Assembly (NCBI RefSeq): GCF_012843675.1
Contig: NZ_JABAFO010000009.1
Coordinates: 1-64,000, forward strand
DNA length: 64,000 bases
From: Lactobacillus sp. MRS-253-APC-2B
GTDB lineage: Bacteria > Bacillota > Bacilli > Lactobacillales > Lactobacillaceae
Direction of reading: 5' to 3'
This document shows positions 40,537 to 53,928 of this stretch, one piece after another. The position numbers and the translations under genes were made by a program. The notes beneath the pieces were generated by a model. It made no database searches and was not told where the DNA came from. It saw only the letters and a list, made by a program, of their open reading frames with translations. The first letter of the stretch is position 1. Each line of letters opens with the position of its first letter.

Positions 40537-41706
40537 ATGAGCAGTACAAATACTTTATATCCAGGATCAACGCTGGGCATTATCGGCTTGAACCGCAACG
40601 GCAGCACCCTGATTACTGCTGCCAAGCGGGCTGGCTTCAATGTTGGCGTCTATGTCGATCGTTCAAAGCCAAGTTTGACCAAGCAGGCAGATTTTACTAT
40701 CAGCGGGGCCTACAATAATCAAGAAAAGCTGACAATGTTTGCTCAGACTTGTGATGCTGTCATCTATGCCAACGACTTGATCGACTCCAGCGTGCTGCGC
40801 TATCTGAGTCGCAGTGTTTATCTGCCGCAAGGGATCAACGCTTTAGAAATCGTCCAGGATCGTTTGATGGAGCGGGCCTTCTTGGATCAGATCAATGTTA
40901 ATGTGGCACCATACGTTACGGTAATCAGTCTGGATGACGTCTATCAATCAATTGATTCAATTGGCTATCCAGCGATTTTAAAGCCGATCCAGCGCGGCAT
41001 TGGCGAGCATTCAATGAAAATCACCAAGCAGTCCGATATTACGCGGGCAGCTGACTTTATCAATGCCGGAACCTATCTTTTGGAATCATGGATTGATCAC
41101 ACGGCTGAATACACAATGCTGGCAGCCACTGATGGTCAAGACACTCAAGTATTTCCTGCGGTTGAATTGATGCTCAACGCTGATGAAAAATTAATGGGTG
41201 TTAAGGCCCCAGCCAATCTGAATGCTGACATTTCCCGGGAAATGGAACGCATCGTTACCAGTGTGGCCGAAAATCTCCAGTATCGTGGTGTCTTTAGAGT
41301 TGATTTCTATGTTACGGCAACCGGTAATCTGTACGTGCATGGCATTGAGCCGGGTTTGTCGATTTATGGCAACGTCTTTGATTATGGCGCCAATGTTTCG
41401 CAATCTGAGCAGCTTTTGCGGGCAATTGCGGGTATGCCTTTGTTTGATGTCCAGATGCTGCAGCCGGCAGTCATGATGTTGGCGCGGGTTGCTCAGCGTC
41501 CTGCACTACAGCGACAATGGCTGTTAAAAGGCAATTGGCATTACCAGTTCTTCAGTGAGGTAAAAGATGATCCTCAAGCCATAGCCGGATTTGTCTGGGT
41601 GGTTGGCAAGCCAAGTCTGGAAGAGCTGCAGCATCAGATTGAAGATACCGAGGTCTGGAAAAATAAGCAGCCGGTTAATGCGGATCTAACGTCTGATCAG
41701 CAATAG
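40537..41706 (+). CDS. PurK-like ATP-grasp protein
   Basis: A 389-residue protein with the layout of N5-carboxyaminoimidazole ribonucleotide synthase: N-terminal Rossmann-like domain, ATP-grasp core (about 110-280, with YPAILKPIQRGIGEHSMKI) and a small C-terminal domain. Two PurK hallmarks are altered: the N-terminal GGGQLG-type loop reads GLNRNGS, and the PRPHNSGH-type active-site loop reads EPGLSIYGNVFDYG. The fold assignment is firm, but the activity is doubtful. It sits with xpt and before pcrA, away from any pur operon, in a place where lactobacilli are known to keep a second purK-like gene. Confidence 0.75.
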   Translation: MSSTNTLYPGSTLGIIGLNRNGSTLITAAKRAGFNVGVYVDRSKPSLTKQADFTISGAYNNQEKLTMFAQTCDAVIYANDLIDSSVLRYLSRSVYLPQGINALEIVQDRLMERAFLDQINVNVAPYVTVISLDDVYQSIDSIGYPAILKPIQRGIGEHSMKITKQSDITRAADFINAGTYLLESWIDHTAEYTMLAATDGQDTQVFPAVELMLNADEKLMGVKAPANLNADISREMERIVTSVAENLQYRGVFRVDFYVTATGNLYVHGIEPGLSIYGNVFDYGANVSQSEQLLRAIAGMPLFDVQMLQPAVMMLARVAQRPALQRQWLLKGNWHYQFFSEVKDDPQAIAGFVWVVGKPSLEELQHQIEDTEVWKNKQPVNADLTSDQQ

Positions 41707-41715
41707 ATTTTCTGC

Positions 41716-41748
41716 GAGCAGCGTCGAGTGGTCGTTGCTCGTTTTTTA
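41716..41748 (+). terminator. Terminator after the PurK-like gene
   Basis: GAGCAGCG (41716-41723) pairs with CGTTGCTC (41733-41740, one wobble), then GTTTTTTATTT. Confidence 0.85.
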
Positions 41749-41773
41749 TTTACCAAACGAAATTTGCTATAAT
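41745..41773 (+). promoter_or_regulatory. Promoter of the pcrA-ligA operon
   Basis: A perfect -10 TATAAT (41768-41773) with extended TGC, 17 bases behind a weak -35 TTTATT (41745-41750). Confidence 0.6.
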
Positions 41774-41812
41774 GGAATCCGCGATAATTTTAAGAGAGGA
41801 TGGAAATAAGGC

Positions 41813-46137
<4,325 letters not shown>

Positions 46138-46138
46138 A

Positions 46139-47266
46139 GTGAAACTACAGAAGCTAAAAAAGCTGACGTTGACGACAGTCGTGCTGCTGAGTACGGTGCT
46201 GTTGGCATCATGCAGCATTGGTAAGAAATCTTCTTCGTCATCCAGCAAGATTACGACGACAGGAACCTCCAGTGGTCAGTACCAAGGGGTCATTCAAAAT
46301 GGTCACTACAAGGTCAGCAAGGCGCGCGGGGTCAATATCAATCAAAATGACAACAGTTATAATCTGAAGAGTTTTGAAACCGGCCTGACGGAAGTCTCCA
46401 AAAAGGTTTTCTCGACCAAGAACTATATCTTCCAAGAAGGTCAGTATCTGAGTACCGATACGATTGAAAACTGGCTGGGCCGCAAAACCAAAAGCAATCC
46501 AACCGGCTTGAATGCCGCACAAGGCAAGAAGAGCAATCCAAATCCTGAATACATTCAGCAGATTGAAGAACAGGACTTCATGGTACAAAACGGCAATTCT
46601 CTGACCTTAAAGGGAATGACGATTGGGATCGGGATTAATTCAGTCTACTACTACCAAAAGACGACAAATGGCCCTACCTACCAAAAGAAACTTTCGGATG
46701 CCGAGATTCAAAGGCAGGGAAAGATTGCTGCTCAAAAGATCTTAAAGCGGCTGCGCAAAAAGTCCGCGCTGAAAGATATTCCAATCGTGATTGCTCTGTA
46801 CAAACAGGCACCAAACGACAGCCTGGTTGGGGGCAGCTTCTTTGCTTACTCCAAGAGCAGCGGCAGCACGATCGGCAGCTGGAAGAAGCTGAACTACTCA
46901 ACCAAGGTATTGCCAAAGGCCAGTGACGCTACTTCAACCAACAGCGATAACGAAACCGACAATACCAGCTTTACCAACTTCAAGAGTCAGATTCAAAGCT
47001 TCTTCCCGAACCTTAGTGGAGTTACGGCTCAGGCTCAATATAAGAACGGTACGCTGTCAGGGATGCACATCACCGTGACGACGCAGTTCTACAGCCAGTC
47101 TGAGGTGCAAAGCTTTACGCAATATATTGCACGCGCGGCCAAGAAGTATCTGCCAAATGGAATTCCAATCGACATTAAGATTCAATCGTCTTCAGAGATG
47201 CAGGCGGTTGTCTACCGTGATTCGGGATCCGATACTTTCCGAACGCACGTATTTGAGTCGTATTAA
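46139..47266 (+). CDS. camS: CamS family lipoprotein
   Basis: A 375-residue surface lipoprotein of the CamS (sex-pheromone precursor) family. The signal peptide ends in the lipobox LASC, with lipidated Cys25, followed by a Ser-rich linker. The rest is the CamS fold, ending HVFESY. In enterococci the cleaved signal peptide of CamS acts as a pheromone, cAM373. Whether a peptide is released here is unknown; the matching hydrophobic stretch is TVVLLSTVLLAS. The start GTG at 46139 lies two bases after the ligA stop, with GGAGG inside ligA, so it is coupled to ligA translation. Confidence 0.9.
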   Translation: MKLQKLKKLTLTTVVLLSTVLLASCSIGKKSSSSSSKITTTGTSSGQYQGVIQNGHYKVSKARGVNINQNDNSYNLKSFETGLTEVSKKVFSTKNYIFQEGQYLSTDTIENWLGRKTKSNPTGLNAAQGKKSNPNPEYIQQIEEQDFMVQNGNSLTLKGMTIGIGINSVYYYQKTTNGPTYQKKLSDAEIQRQGKIAAQKILKRLRKKSALKDIPIVIALYKQAPNDSLVGGSFFAYSKSSGSTIGSWKKLNYSTKVLPKASDATSTNSDNETDNTSFTNFKSQIQSFFPNLSGVTAQAQYKNGTLSGMHITVTTQFYSQSEVQSFTQYIARAAKKYLPNGIPIDIKIQSSSEMQAVVYRDSGSDTFRTHVFESY

Positions 47267-47276
47267 TAAAAAATTG

Positions 47277-47304
47277 AACGTCATCGCGCTTGCGGTGGCG
47301 TTTT
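47277..47304 (+). terminator. Terminator after camS
   Basis: AACGTCATCGC pairs with GCGGTGGCGTT (two wobbles) around GCTT, followed by TTT. It separates pcrA-ligA-camS from gatCAB. Confidence 0.8.
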
Positions 47305-47381
47305 TGCTAAAAACGACGGGTTTTGTGTGATAAAATAGATGAACGTATGTAATACCTAATTAAAGGAAAAGAGGAGAAAGA

Positions 47382-47696
47382 ATGGCTAGTCAGATCGATC
47401 AGCAGCAGGTTAAGCACGTTGCCGAATTGGCCAAACTGGAATTCAATGATGCCGAACTCGCCAAGTTTACCCCACAACTGGGCAGCATCATCGACATGTT
47501 TGAGGAACTGCAAGAGCAGAATACCGATGGCGTAGACCCAATGTACTCGCCAACGGATCGTGTCAACGTGATGCGCGAAGACGTTGCAGTCAAAAGCAAC
47601 GAGCGAGAAGCCCTGCTTAAGAATGCTCCGGACACGGAAGGCGGCTTGATTAAGGTGCCAGCAATCATGGATGATGAAAGTGAGGACGGCGAATAA
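47382..47696 (+). CDS. gatC: Asp-tRNA(Asn)/Glu-tRNA(Gln) amidotransferase subunit C
   Basis: The 104-residue assembly subunit of the GatCAB transamidosome, which corrects misacylated Glu-tRNA(Gln) and Asp-tRNA(Asn). Starts with the conserved [17 protein letters not shown]. The stop overlaps the gatA start. A putative extended -10, TGTGATAAAAT (to 47336), may drive the operon, but I see no good -35. Confidence 0.95.
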   Translation: MASQIDQQQVKHVAELAKLEFNDAELAKFTPQLGSIIDMFEELQEQNTDGVDPMYSPTDRVNVMREDVAVKSNEREALLKNAPDTEGGLIKVPAIMDDESEDGE

Positions 47697-49168
47697 TGAA
47701 GTTCAATGATACCGACTTGACTCAGCTGCATGCAGACTTGCAGGCCAAAAAGGTCAGCGCTAAGGAACTGACCAAGGCAGCTTTTGACCGCATCAAGGAA
47801 ACTGATGATGACGTCAAGGCCTTTATTACGCTGAATGAGGATGAAGCTTTAAAGCGTGCCGAAGCAATCGATAATGAAGGAATCGCGACAGACAAGCTGC
47901 TAGCTGGTGTGCCATTGGCAGTTAAGGACAACATCGTAACCAAGGGGCTTAAGACGACTGCGGCCTCCAAGATGCTGGAAAACTTTACGCCAATTTATAA
48001 TGCTACGGTTATCGAAAAGCTGAATGACCAAGACTTCATCAACGTTGGTAAGACCAACCTGGATGAGTTTGCCATGGGTGGCTCAACGGAAAACTCGGCC
48101 TTCTTTACGACCCATAACCCTTGGGATCTGACGCGGGTTCCCGGTGGTTCTTCTGGTGGCTCGGCAGCAGCCGTGGCAGCCGGTGACGTGATTGGTGCTT
48201 TGGGAACTGATACGGGTGGCTCAATTCGAATGCCATCATCATACAACAACGTGGTCGGCTTAAAGCCAACTTACGGCCGGGTATCGCGTTGGGGGGCAAT
48301 TGCATTTGGCTCCAGCTTTGATCAAATTGGTTGGATCACCAACAGCGTTAAGAACAACGCGCTGCTGACCCAAATCATCAGCGGTCAAGACGATCACGAC
48401 ATGACTTCTTCAGATCGTCAGGTACCAAACTGGGCTGCCAGCCTGAACGAAAACACGAATGTTAAGGGCTTGAAGATTGCCGTACCAAAGGAATACCTGG
48501 ATGAAGGAATTCAACCTGGCGTGCGGACTGTCATCAACAAGGCCTTGAAGCACTTTGAAGAACTGGGTGCCATCATTGATACGGACGTTTCGATGCCTCA
48601 TACCAAGTATGGCGTACCAGCCTACTACATTCTGGCCTCATCAGAAGCGTCATCCAATCTGCAGCGCTACGATGGAATTCGCTATGGCTTCCGGGCACCT
48701 GATGCCAAGACGCTGGAAGAAGTCTACGTCAAGTCACGGACGCAGGGCTTTGGTGATGAAGTTAAGCGCCGGATCATGCTGGGAACGTTCTCGCTTTCGG
48801 CTGGTTTTTACGATGCTTACTTCAACAAAGCTGCCAAGATTCGGACGCTGATTGCCCAAGACTTTGCCAACGTCTTAAAAGACCACGACTTGATCATGGG
48901 ACCTACTGGCGCCAACCCAGCTTTTGAAATCGGTTCTGAGATTGCAGATCCAAAGACGATGTACATGAACGACATTCTGACCGTTCCCGTTAACATGGCC
49001 GGCCTGCCAGCAATGTCGCTGCCAGCTGGCTTTGACAATGGCCTGCCAGTTGGTCTGCACATTATTGGTAAGGCCTTTGATGAACAAACGATCTACAATG
49101 CCGGCTACGTCTTTGAACAGACGACCGACTTCCACAAGCAAACGCCAAAGTTAGGGGGTCAAGACTAA
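47696..49168 (+). CDS. gatA: Asp-tRNA(Asn)/Glu-tRNA(Gln) amidotransferase subunit A
   Basis: The 490-residue amidase subunit that releases ammonia from glutamine. The Ser-cisSer-Lys triad is visible: Lys in [11 protein letters not shown], and the serines in [15 protein letters not shown] with [12 protein letters not shown]. It overlaps gatC by one base and ends one base before gatB. Confidence 0.97.
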   Translation: MKFNDTDLTQLHADLQAKKVSAKELTKAAFDRIKETDDDVKAFITLNEDEALKRAEAIDNEGIATDKLLAGVPLAVKDNIVTKGLKTTAASKMLENFTPIYNATVIEKLNDQDFINVGKTNLDEFAMGGSTENSAFFTTHNPWDLTRVPGGSSGGSAAAVAAGDVIGALGTDTGGSIRMPSSYNNVVGLKPTYGRVSRWGAIAFGSSFDQIGWITNSVKNNALLTQIISGQDDHDMTSSDRQVPNWAASLNENTNVKGLKIAVPKEYLDEGIQPGVRTVINKALKHFEELGAIIDTDVSMPHTKYGVPAYYILASSEASSNLQRYDGIRYGFRAPDAKTLEEVYVKSRTQGFGDEVKRRIMLGTFSLSAGFYDAYFNKAAKIRTLIAQDFANVLKDHDLIMGPTGANPAFEIGSEIADPKTMYMNDILTVPVNMAGLPAMSLPAGFDNGLPVGLHIIGKAFDEQTIYNAGYVFEQTTDFHKQTPKLGGQD

Positions 49169-49169
49169 G

Positions 49170-50594
49170 ATGAACTTTGAAACGACCATTGGGCTTGAGG
49201 TCCACGTAGAATTGAAGACCCACTCCAAGATCTACAGTCCAACGCCAGTAGAATTCGGTGATGAACCAAACGCCAACACCAACGTAATTGACTGGGCCTA
49301 CCCAGGTACCTTGCCAACGCTTAACAAGGGCGTGGTTCGTGATGGGATTATGGCCGGTTTGGCATTGCACGCGCAGATCTCAAAGCACATGCACTTTGAC
49401 CGAAAGAACTATTTCTATCCTGACAACCCTAAGGCCTATCAGGTAACTCAATCTGAAACGCCAATCGCACATGACGGCTGGATTGAAATTGAAGTTGATG
49501 GCAAAAAGAAGAAGATCGGGATCAAGGAGATGCACATTGAAGAAGATGCCGGTAAAAACACGCACACGAGCAACTACTCCTACGTGGACTTGAACCGGCA
49601 AGGCACGCCTTTGATCGAAATTGTCTCCAAGCCAGACATTGCCTCGCCAGAAGAAGCCGTGGCCTACCTGGAAGCCTTGCGTCAACGGATCCAGTTTACC
49701 GGGATCTCCGATGTTAAGATGGAAGAAGGTTCAATGCGGGTTGACACCAACATCTCGATTCGTCCAATCGGTTCTGATAAGTTTGGTACTAAGACCGAAA
49801 TGAAGAACATCAACAGTTTCAATTTCGTGCGCAAGGCATTGAACTTTGAGCAGCAGCGGCATGAAAAGGTGATTATGTCTGGTGGCACGATTGCCCAAGA
49901 AACGAGGCGCTTTGACGAGGCAACCGGCGAAACCATCTCCATGCGGACCAAGGAAGGCAGCGATGACTACCGTTACTTCCCAGAACCAGATATTCCACCT
50001 TTGGAAGTCAGCGATGAATGGATTCAAGAAATTCAAGACGCTATGCCAGAAATGCCTGGTGAGCGGCGTGCTCGCTACACTAACGATCTGGGTCTGAGTG
50101 CATACGACGCTATGGTTTTGACGCAGACCAAGGAAATGTCTGATTTCTTTGAGGCTACGATTGCTCTGGGTGCTGATCCAAAGAAGGCTGCCAACTACTT
50201 GATGAACGATGTTAACAGCTACTTAAACGACAAGCAGGTTGATTTACAGGATACCAAGCTGACGCCAGCCAACTTAGCCGGGATGATCAAGCTGATCGAT
50301 GACGGCACGATCTCATCTAAGATGGCCAAGAAGGTCTTCAAGGGAATTCTGGATGGTGAAGAGCCAGCTGCCTATGCTGAAAAGAACGGTCTGGTTCAGT
50401 TGTCTGATCCAGCCAAGCTGCAGCCAATCGTTGATGATGTTTTGGCCAACAACCAACAGTCGATTGAAGACTACAAGAATGGTAAGGATCGGGCTGTCGG
50501 CTTCTTAGTTGGTCAAATCATGAAGCAGACGCGTGGTAAGGCCAACCCTGGTGTGGTCAACAAGCTTTTGATGAAGGCCTTGAACGAAAAGTAA
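49170..50594 (+). CDS. gatB: Asp-tRNA(Asn)/Glu-tRNA(Gln) amidotransferase subunit B
   Basis: The 474-residue kinase/transamidase subunit. The N-terminal part has [12 protein letters not shown], then HIEEDAGKN and [11 protein letters not shown], the catalytic cradle. The helical tail and the C-terminal YqeY-like domain (ending [15 protein letters not shown]) bind tRNA. It completes the gatCAB operon, followed 24 bases later by dagK. Confidence 0.97.
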   Translation: MNFETTIGLEVHVELKTHSKIYSPTPVEFGDEPNANTNVIDWAYPGTLPTLNKGVVRDGIMAGLALHAQISKHMHFDRKNYFYPDNPKAYQVTQSETPIAHDGWIEIEVDGKKKKIGIKEMHIEEDAGKNTHTSNYSYVDLNRQGTPLIEIVSKPDIASPEEAVAYLEALRQRIQFTGISDVKMEEGSMRVDTNISIRPIGSDKFGTKTEMKNINSFNFVRKALNFEQQRHEKVIMSGGTIAQETRRFDEATGETISMRTKEGSDDYRYFPEPDIPPLEVSDEWIQEIQDAMPEMPGERRARYTNDLGLSAYDAMVLTQTKEMSDFFEATIALGADPKKAANYLMNDVNSYLNDKQVDLQDTKLTPANLAGMIKLIDDGTISSKMAKKVFKGILDGEEPAAYAEKNGLVQLSDPAKLQPIVDDVLANNQQSIEDYKNGKDRAVGFLVGQIMKQTRGKANPGVVNKLLMKALNEK

Positions 50595-50618
50595 ACTGAT
50601 TTGATGGCGGAGGAAACT

Positions 50619-51632
50619 ATGCGAAAACGAGCACGGATTATTTATAACCCGACGTCGGGGCGTGAAGCCATGCGCAATGACCTGGTCGACATTTTGGCAG
50701 TCTATGAAAAGGCCGGCTACGAGACCAGTGCGTTTGCAACGACGCCGGCACCTAATTCGGCTAAGAACGAGGCAACGCGGGCAGCCAAGGAAGGCTTTGA
50801 TCTGATCGTTGCCGCGGGTGGTGATGGTACGCTCAGCGAGGTTATCAACGGAATTGCCGGACTGGAGAAACGGCCAGCTTTGGCAATCATTCCAGCGGGG
50901 ACAACCAACGACTATGCGCGTGCCCTGCGGATTCCGCGTGATGATCCGATCGCAGCGGCCAAGCTGATCTTGCGCAAAAACAAGAAGTTCAAGATCGATA
51001 TTGGTCAAGCTGGTGACAATTACTTTATGAACATCGCGGCTGGTGGGACCTTGACGGAGCTGACTTATGAGGTGCCTTCTCAGATGAAGTCGCTGTTTGG
51101 CTATCTGGCCTATCTGGCAAAAGGGGCTGAACTGCTTCCTAGAATCAAGCCGGTTGAAATGGACATCAAATACGATGGTCATGAATATCGTGGGCAGGCT
51201 TCGACGATTCTGATTGCCTTGACCAATTCAGTGGGCGGTTTTGAACAGATCGTACCAGACGCTGCGCTTGATGATGGCAAGTTTACCATGATCATCGTTA
51301 AGGAAAGCAATTTAATCGGCATGATGCGATTGATGGCCAAGGCTTTGCAAGGTAAGCACATTGGCGATCCTGGTATCATCTACGCCAAGGCCAGCGAGAT
51401 TGACGTTACGCCCGTCAATTCAGAAGATCGCGTGATGATCAATCTGGATGGCGAGTATGGTGGCGATGCGCCGATGCATTTCCGCAATCTCAAGCAGCAC
51501 TTGGAAGTCGTCGCCAACCTAGATGAGATTCCAGATGATGCAATCACTATGTCACCAGATATGAAGCGGGTAGAAGACGACTTTGTACGCGAGGTCGACA
51601 ATATCCACGACGACGATTCATCACAAAAATAA
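50619..51632 (+). CDS. dagK: Diacylglycerol kinase (DgkB type)
   Basis: A 337-residue soluble lipid kinase that returns diacylglycerol to phosphatidic acid, needed where lipoteichoic acid synthesis releases diacylglycerol. The catalytic domain shows IIYNPTSGRE, VAAGGDGTLSEVINGI and IPAGTTNDYARAL, and the C-terminal part has VMINLDGEYGG. I choose the ATG at 50619 with GGAGGA 5 bases upstream. The open frame begins six codons earlier, but that start overlaps the ribosome binding site. Its place behind gatCAB is conserved in lactobacilli. Confidence 0.94.
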   Translation: MRKRARIIYNPTSGREAMRNDLVDILAVYEKAGYETSAFATTPAPNSAKNEATRAAKEGFDLIVAAGGDGTLSEVINGIAGLEKRPALAIIPAGTTNDYARALRIPRDDPIAAAKLILRKNKKFKIDIGQAGDNYFMNIAAGGTLTELTYEVPSQMKSLFGYLAYLAKGAELLPRIKPVEMDIKYDGHEYRGQASTILIALTNSVGGFEQIVPDAALDDGKFTMIIVKESNLIGMMRLMAKALQGKHIGDPGIIYAKASEIDVTPVNSEDRVMINLDGEYGGDAPMHFRNLKQHLEVVANLDEIPDDAITMSPDMKRVEDDFVREVDNIHDDDSSQK

Positions 51633-51645
51633 TAGAAACCAAACA

Positions 51646-51677
51646 GGGGCTGCGGGCAATCTTGTCAGCAGTCCCTG
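51646..51677 (+). other. GC-rich hairpin between dagK and rlmD
   Basis: CAGGGGCTGC pairs with GCAGTCCCTG (one wobble) around a loop of about 14 bases. It is followed only by TGTTTGC, so it would be at most a weak terminator. It ends 22 bases before the rlmD start. Confidence 0.45.
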
Positions 51678-51698
51678 TGTTTGCTAAAGGAGAGAAAC

Positions 51699-53078
51699 AT
51701 GGCAAAAATCAATGTACCGGTTCATAAAGGCGAGGTACTGACGGCAACGGTGGCGGACCTGACTTATGAAGGCAACGGCGTCATCAAGGTTGAAGGCTAC
51801 CCGATCTTTGTTCCATACGTCTTGCCAGGTGAGCAGGCCGAAATCAAGGTAGTTAAGGTGACGACCAAGTTTGCCTGGGGCGAGCTGCAAGAATTAAAGA
51901 CCAAGAGTCCCGACCGTGTGGAAATTAAGGACGCTCGCTACTTAAAGACGGGGATCGCACCATTGGGGATTTTAAGTTATCCGGCACAGCTGAAATTCAA
52001 GCAGCACCAAGTTGAAGAACTCTTGAAAAAAGCTCATCTGGATGGAATCAAAGTCATGCCAACGATGGGGATGGATCACCCATACCAGTACCGCAATAAG
52101 GCTCAGGTACCGGTTAAGTACATGAAAGGTCAGCTGCAGACTGGCTTTTATAAACGAGGCAGTCATGATTTGGTACCAATTGAAGATTTCTACATTCAAG
52201 ATCCTAAAATCGACGCTGCTATTTTGGTGGTACGTGATCTGCTGCGTAAATACAACATTCGTGCCTATGATGAAAGAACTGGCCGCGGCTGCATTCGAAC
52301 GGTCATGGTCCGCCGCGGCTACTATAGTCATGAGATCATGGTGGTGCTGGTTACCAATACCAAACAACTGCCACATGCCGAAGAAATCGCAGCCGGGATC
52401 GTCAGCGGGGTGCCAGAGGTTAAGAGCATCGTGCAAAACATCAACACCAAGCGGACGAACAAACTTTTAGGCTTGGAAAATCATACGCTTTGGGGCAGTG
52501 ATACGATTCATGATCAGCTTTTAGGTATTGACTTTACTATTTCGCCATTATCGTTTTACCAGGTTAATCCGCAACAGACCGAAAAGCTTTATCAAACAGC
52601 AATTGAAGCAGCCGGACTGGATGGCACGCAGACTGTAATTGACGCCTATTGTGGCATTGGCACGATTTCTTTGGCGGTGGCCAAGCATGCCAAAAAGGTC
52701 TATGGGGTTGAGATCGTCCCAGCCGCGATTGAAGATGCAAAACAAAACGCCAAGGCCAACCAGATCGAAAATGCCGAATTTGTTGTGGGTAAGGCCGAAG
52801 AACAGATGGCCAAGTGGCAAAAAGAAGGGTTGAAGCCCGATGTCTTGATCGTTGACCCGCCGCGTAAAGGTCTTGATGAAACCTTGATCGATGCTGCCGG
52901 CAAGATGGCGCCAGCTAAGATTATCTATATCAGCTGCAACCAAGCAACGCTGGTTCGTGACCTCCAACGTTTTGATCAGGCAGGCTATCACGTAGCTAAG
53001 CCAATCCAGCCAGTAGACCAGTTCCCTCAGACCCCGCATGTTGAATCTGTTACTGTCCTGGAACGTACAGAAAAATAG
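51699..53078 (+). CDS. rlmD: 23S rRNA (uracil-5-)-methyltransferase, RlmD/RumA family
   Basis: A 459-residue SAM-dependent enzyme that makes 5-methyluridine in 23S rRNA (U1939, and possibly also U747 as in RlmCD). The N-terminal TRAM domain (to about 62) has the RNA-binding LTYEGNGV. The methylase core shows DAYCGIGTISL, VDPPRKGLDE, and the nucleophile motif YISCNQATLVRDL. The iron-sulphur cysteines expected after the TRAM domain are missing: the region reads LKTGIAPLGILSYPAQLKF. The ATG at 51699 follows AAAGGAG; an upstream in-frame TTG overlaps that site. Confidence 0.93.
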   Translation: MAKINVPVHKGEVLTATVADLTYEGNGVIKVEGYPIFVPYVLPGEQAEIKVVKVTTKFAWGELQELKTKSPDRVEIKDARYLKTGIAPLGILSYPAQLKFKQHQVEELLKKAHLDGIKVMPTMGMDHPYQYRNKAQVPVKYMKGQLQTGFYKRGSHDLVPIEDFYIQDPKIDAAILVVRDLLRKYNIRAYDERTGRGCIRTVMVRRGYYSHEIMVVLVTNTKQLPHAEEIAAGIVSGVPEVKSIVQNINTKRTNKLLGLENHTLWGSDTIHDQLLGIDFTISPLSFYQVNPQQTEKLYQTAIEAAGLDGTQTVIDAYCGIGTISLAVAKHAKKVYGVEIVPAAIEDAKQNAKANQIENAEFVVGKAEEQMAKWQKEGLKPDVLIVDPPRKGLDETLIDAAGKMAPAKIIYISCNQATLVRDLQRFDQAGYHVAKPIQPVDQFPQTPHVESVTVLERTEK

Positions 53079-53147
53079 CTGATAAACTGCGTCACGACGG
53101 CATTTGTTAGTGATTGAAAGTGTACTATTTCTGATTTTAACGATGGC

Positions 53148-53203
53148 TATAATGCCCTCTAAGTATACAGATGAAATAGAAAATTCGTCTGATACTTGGA
53201 GGG
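53148..53203 (+). promoter_or_regulatory. IS promoter -10 and RBS-sequestering hairpin
   Basis: A perfect -10 TATAAT (53148-53153; -35 weak) is followed by a long hairpin: CCCTC (53155-53159), AAGTAT and CAGA on the left arm pair with TCTG, ATACTT and GAGGG (53199-53203) on the right. GGAGGG is the ribosome binding site of orfA. A transcript starting near 53160 would lack the CCCTC that covers it. Confidence 0.55.
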
Positions 53204-53214
53204 TGTTTTTAATT

Positions 53215-53928
53215 ATGGGAAGACGAGCCAAATTTTCAGTTCAGCAAAAATTAATTATTATCAAGAAAGCTCAAACAGAATCTATTGAAAGATTAGCTCA
53301 GGAATATTGCGTCAACGCACACACCATCAGAAGATGGAAGAGAATGTACAAATACCAGGGAATGAGAGGACTTGAAAGTGCTCACCATAATAAAGTTTAT
53401 TCCGTTGAGTTTAAGCGCAAATTAGTTGTGGAATTTGAGCATTCAACGGATACCTTAGAAAAATTTGCTTTAAAGCATGGTTTAAAATCCGATTGGCAAT
53501 TATCACAATGGATTATCCAGTATAATGAATCAAAACTGAAGGCTTATACGCCGAGAAAGCGAGATTCAATTATGCCAGGACGCAAAACTACTTTTGAAGA
53601 ACGATTATCGATTATTGAAGACTTAATCAAGCACGATGTTAATTACAGTTGGGCTGTAGATAAGTATCACGTGAGTTACCAACAAGTCTATGGCTGGTAT
53701 CAGAAATATCGTAAGAGTGGTAATGACCCGCAATCACTTCGTGATCGGCGGGGTAAGGCTAAGCCCAAAGACGAGTGGGCAGAACTAGATAAATTAAGAG
53801 CGGAGAATCGGCTATTGAAGGCCGAAGTGAAACGGAATGAGATGGAGGTTGCTTTCGCAAAAAAATTAATAGAAATTCGCAATCGGGAGGCGAAAAGTTC
53901 TTCAAACAACAAGCCATCAAAGAACTAA
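53215..53928 (+). CDS. IS3-family transposase OrfA (helix-turn-helix)
   Basis: A 237-residue OrfA. Two or three helix-turn-helix units recognise the IS ends: SIERLAQEYCVNAHTIRRWK near the start, LEKFALKHGLKSDWQLSQW, then VDKYHVSYQQVYGWYQKY. A C-terminal leucine-zipper-like coil follows (LDKLRAENRLLKAEVKR). The ATG at 53215 follows GGAGGG by 11 bases; upstream in-frame codons lie in the IS end and hairpin. A run of seven A (53859-53865) near the 3' end is a plausible -1 frameshift site producing OrfAB, after which the frame enters orfB. Confidence 0.9.
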   Translation: MGRRAKFSVQQKLIIIKKAQTESIERLAQEYCVNAHTIRRWKRMYKYQGMRGLESAHHNKVYSVEFKRKLVVEFEHSTDTLEKFALKHGLKSDWQLSQWIIQYNESKLKAYTPRKRDSIMPGRKTTFEERLSIIEDLIKHDVNYSWAVDKYHVSYQQVYGWYQKYRKSGNDPQSLRDRRGKAKPKDEWAELDKLRAENRLLKAEVKRNEMEVAFAKKLIEIRNREAKSSSNNKPSKN

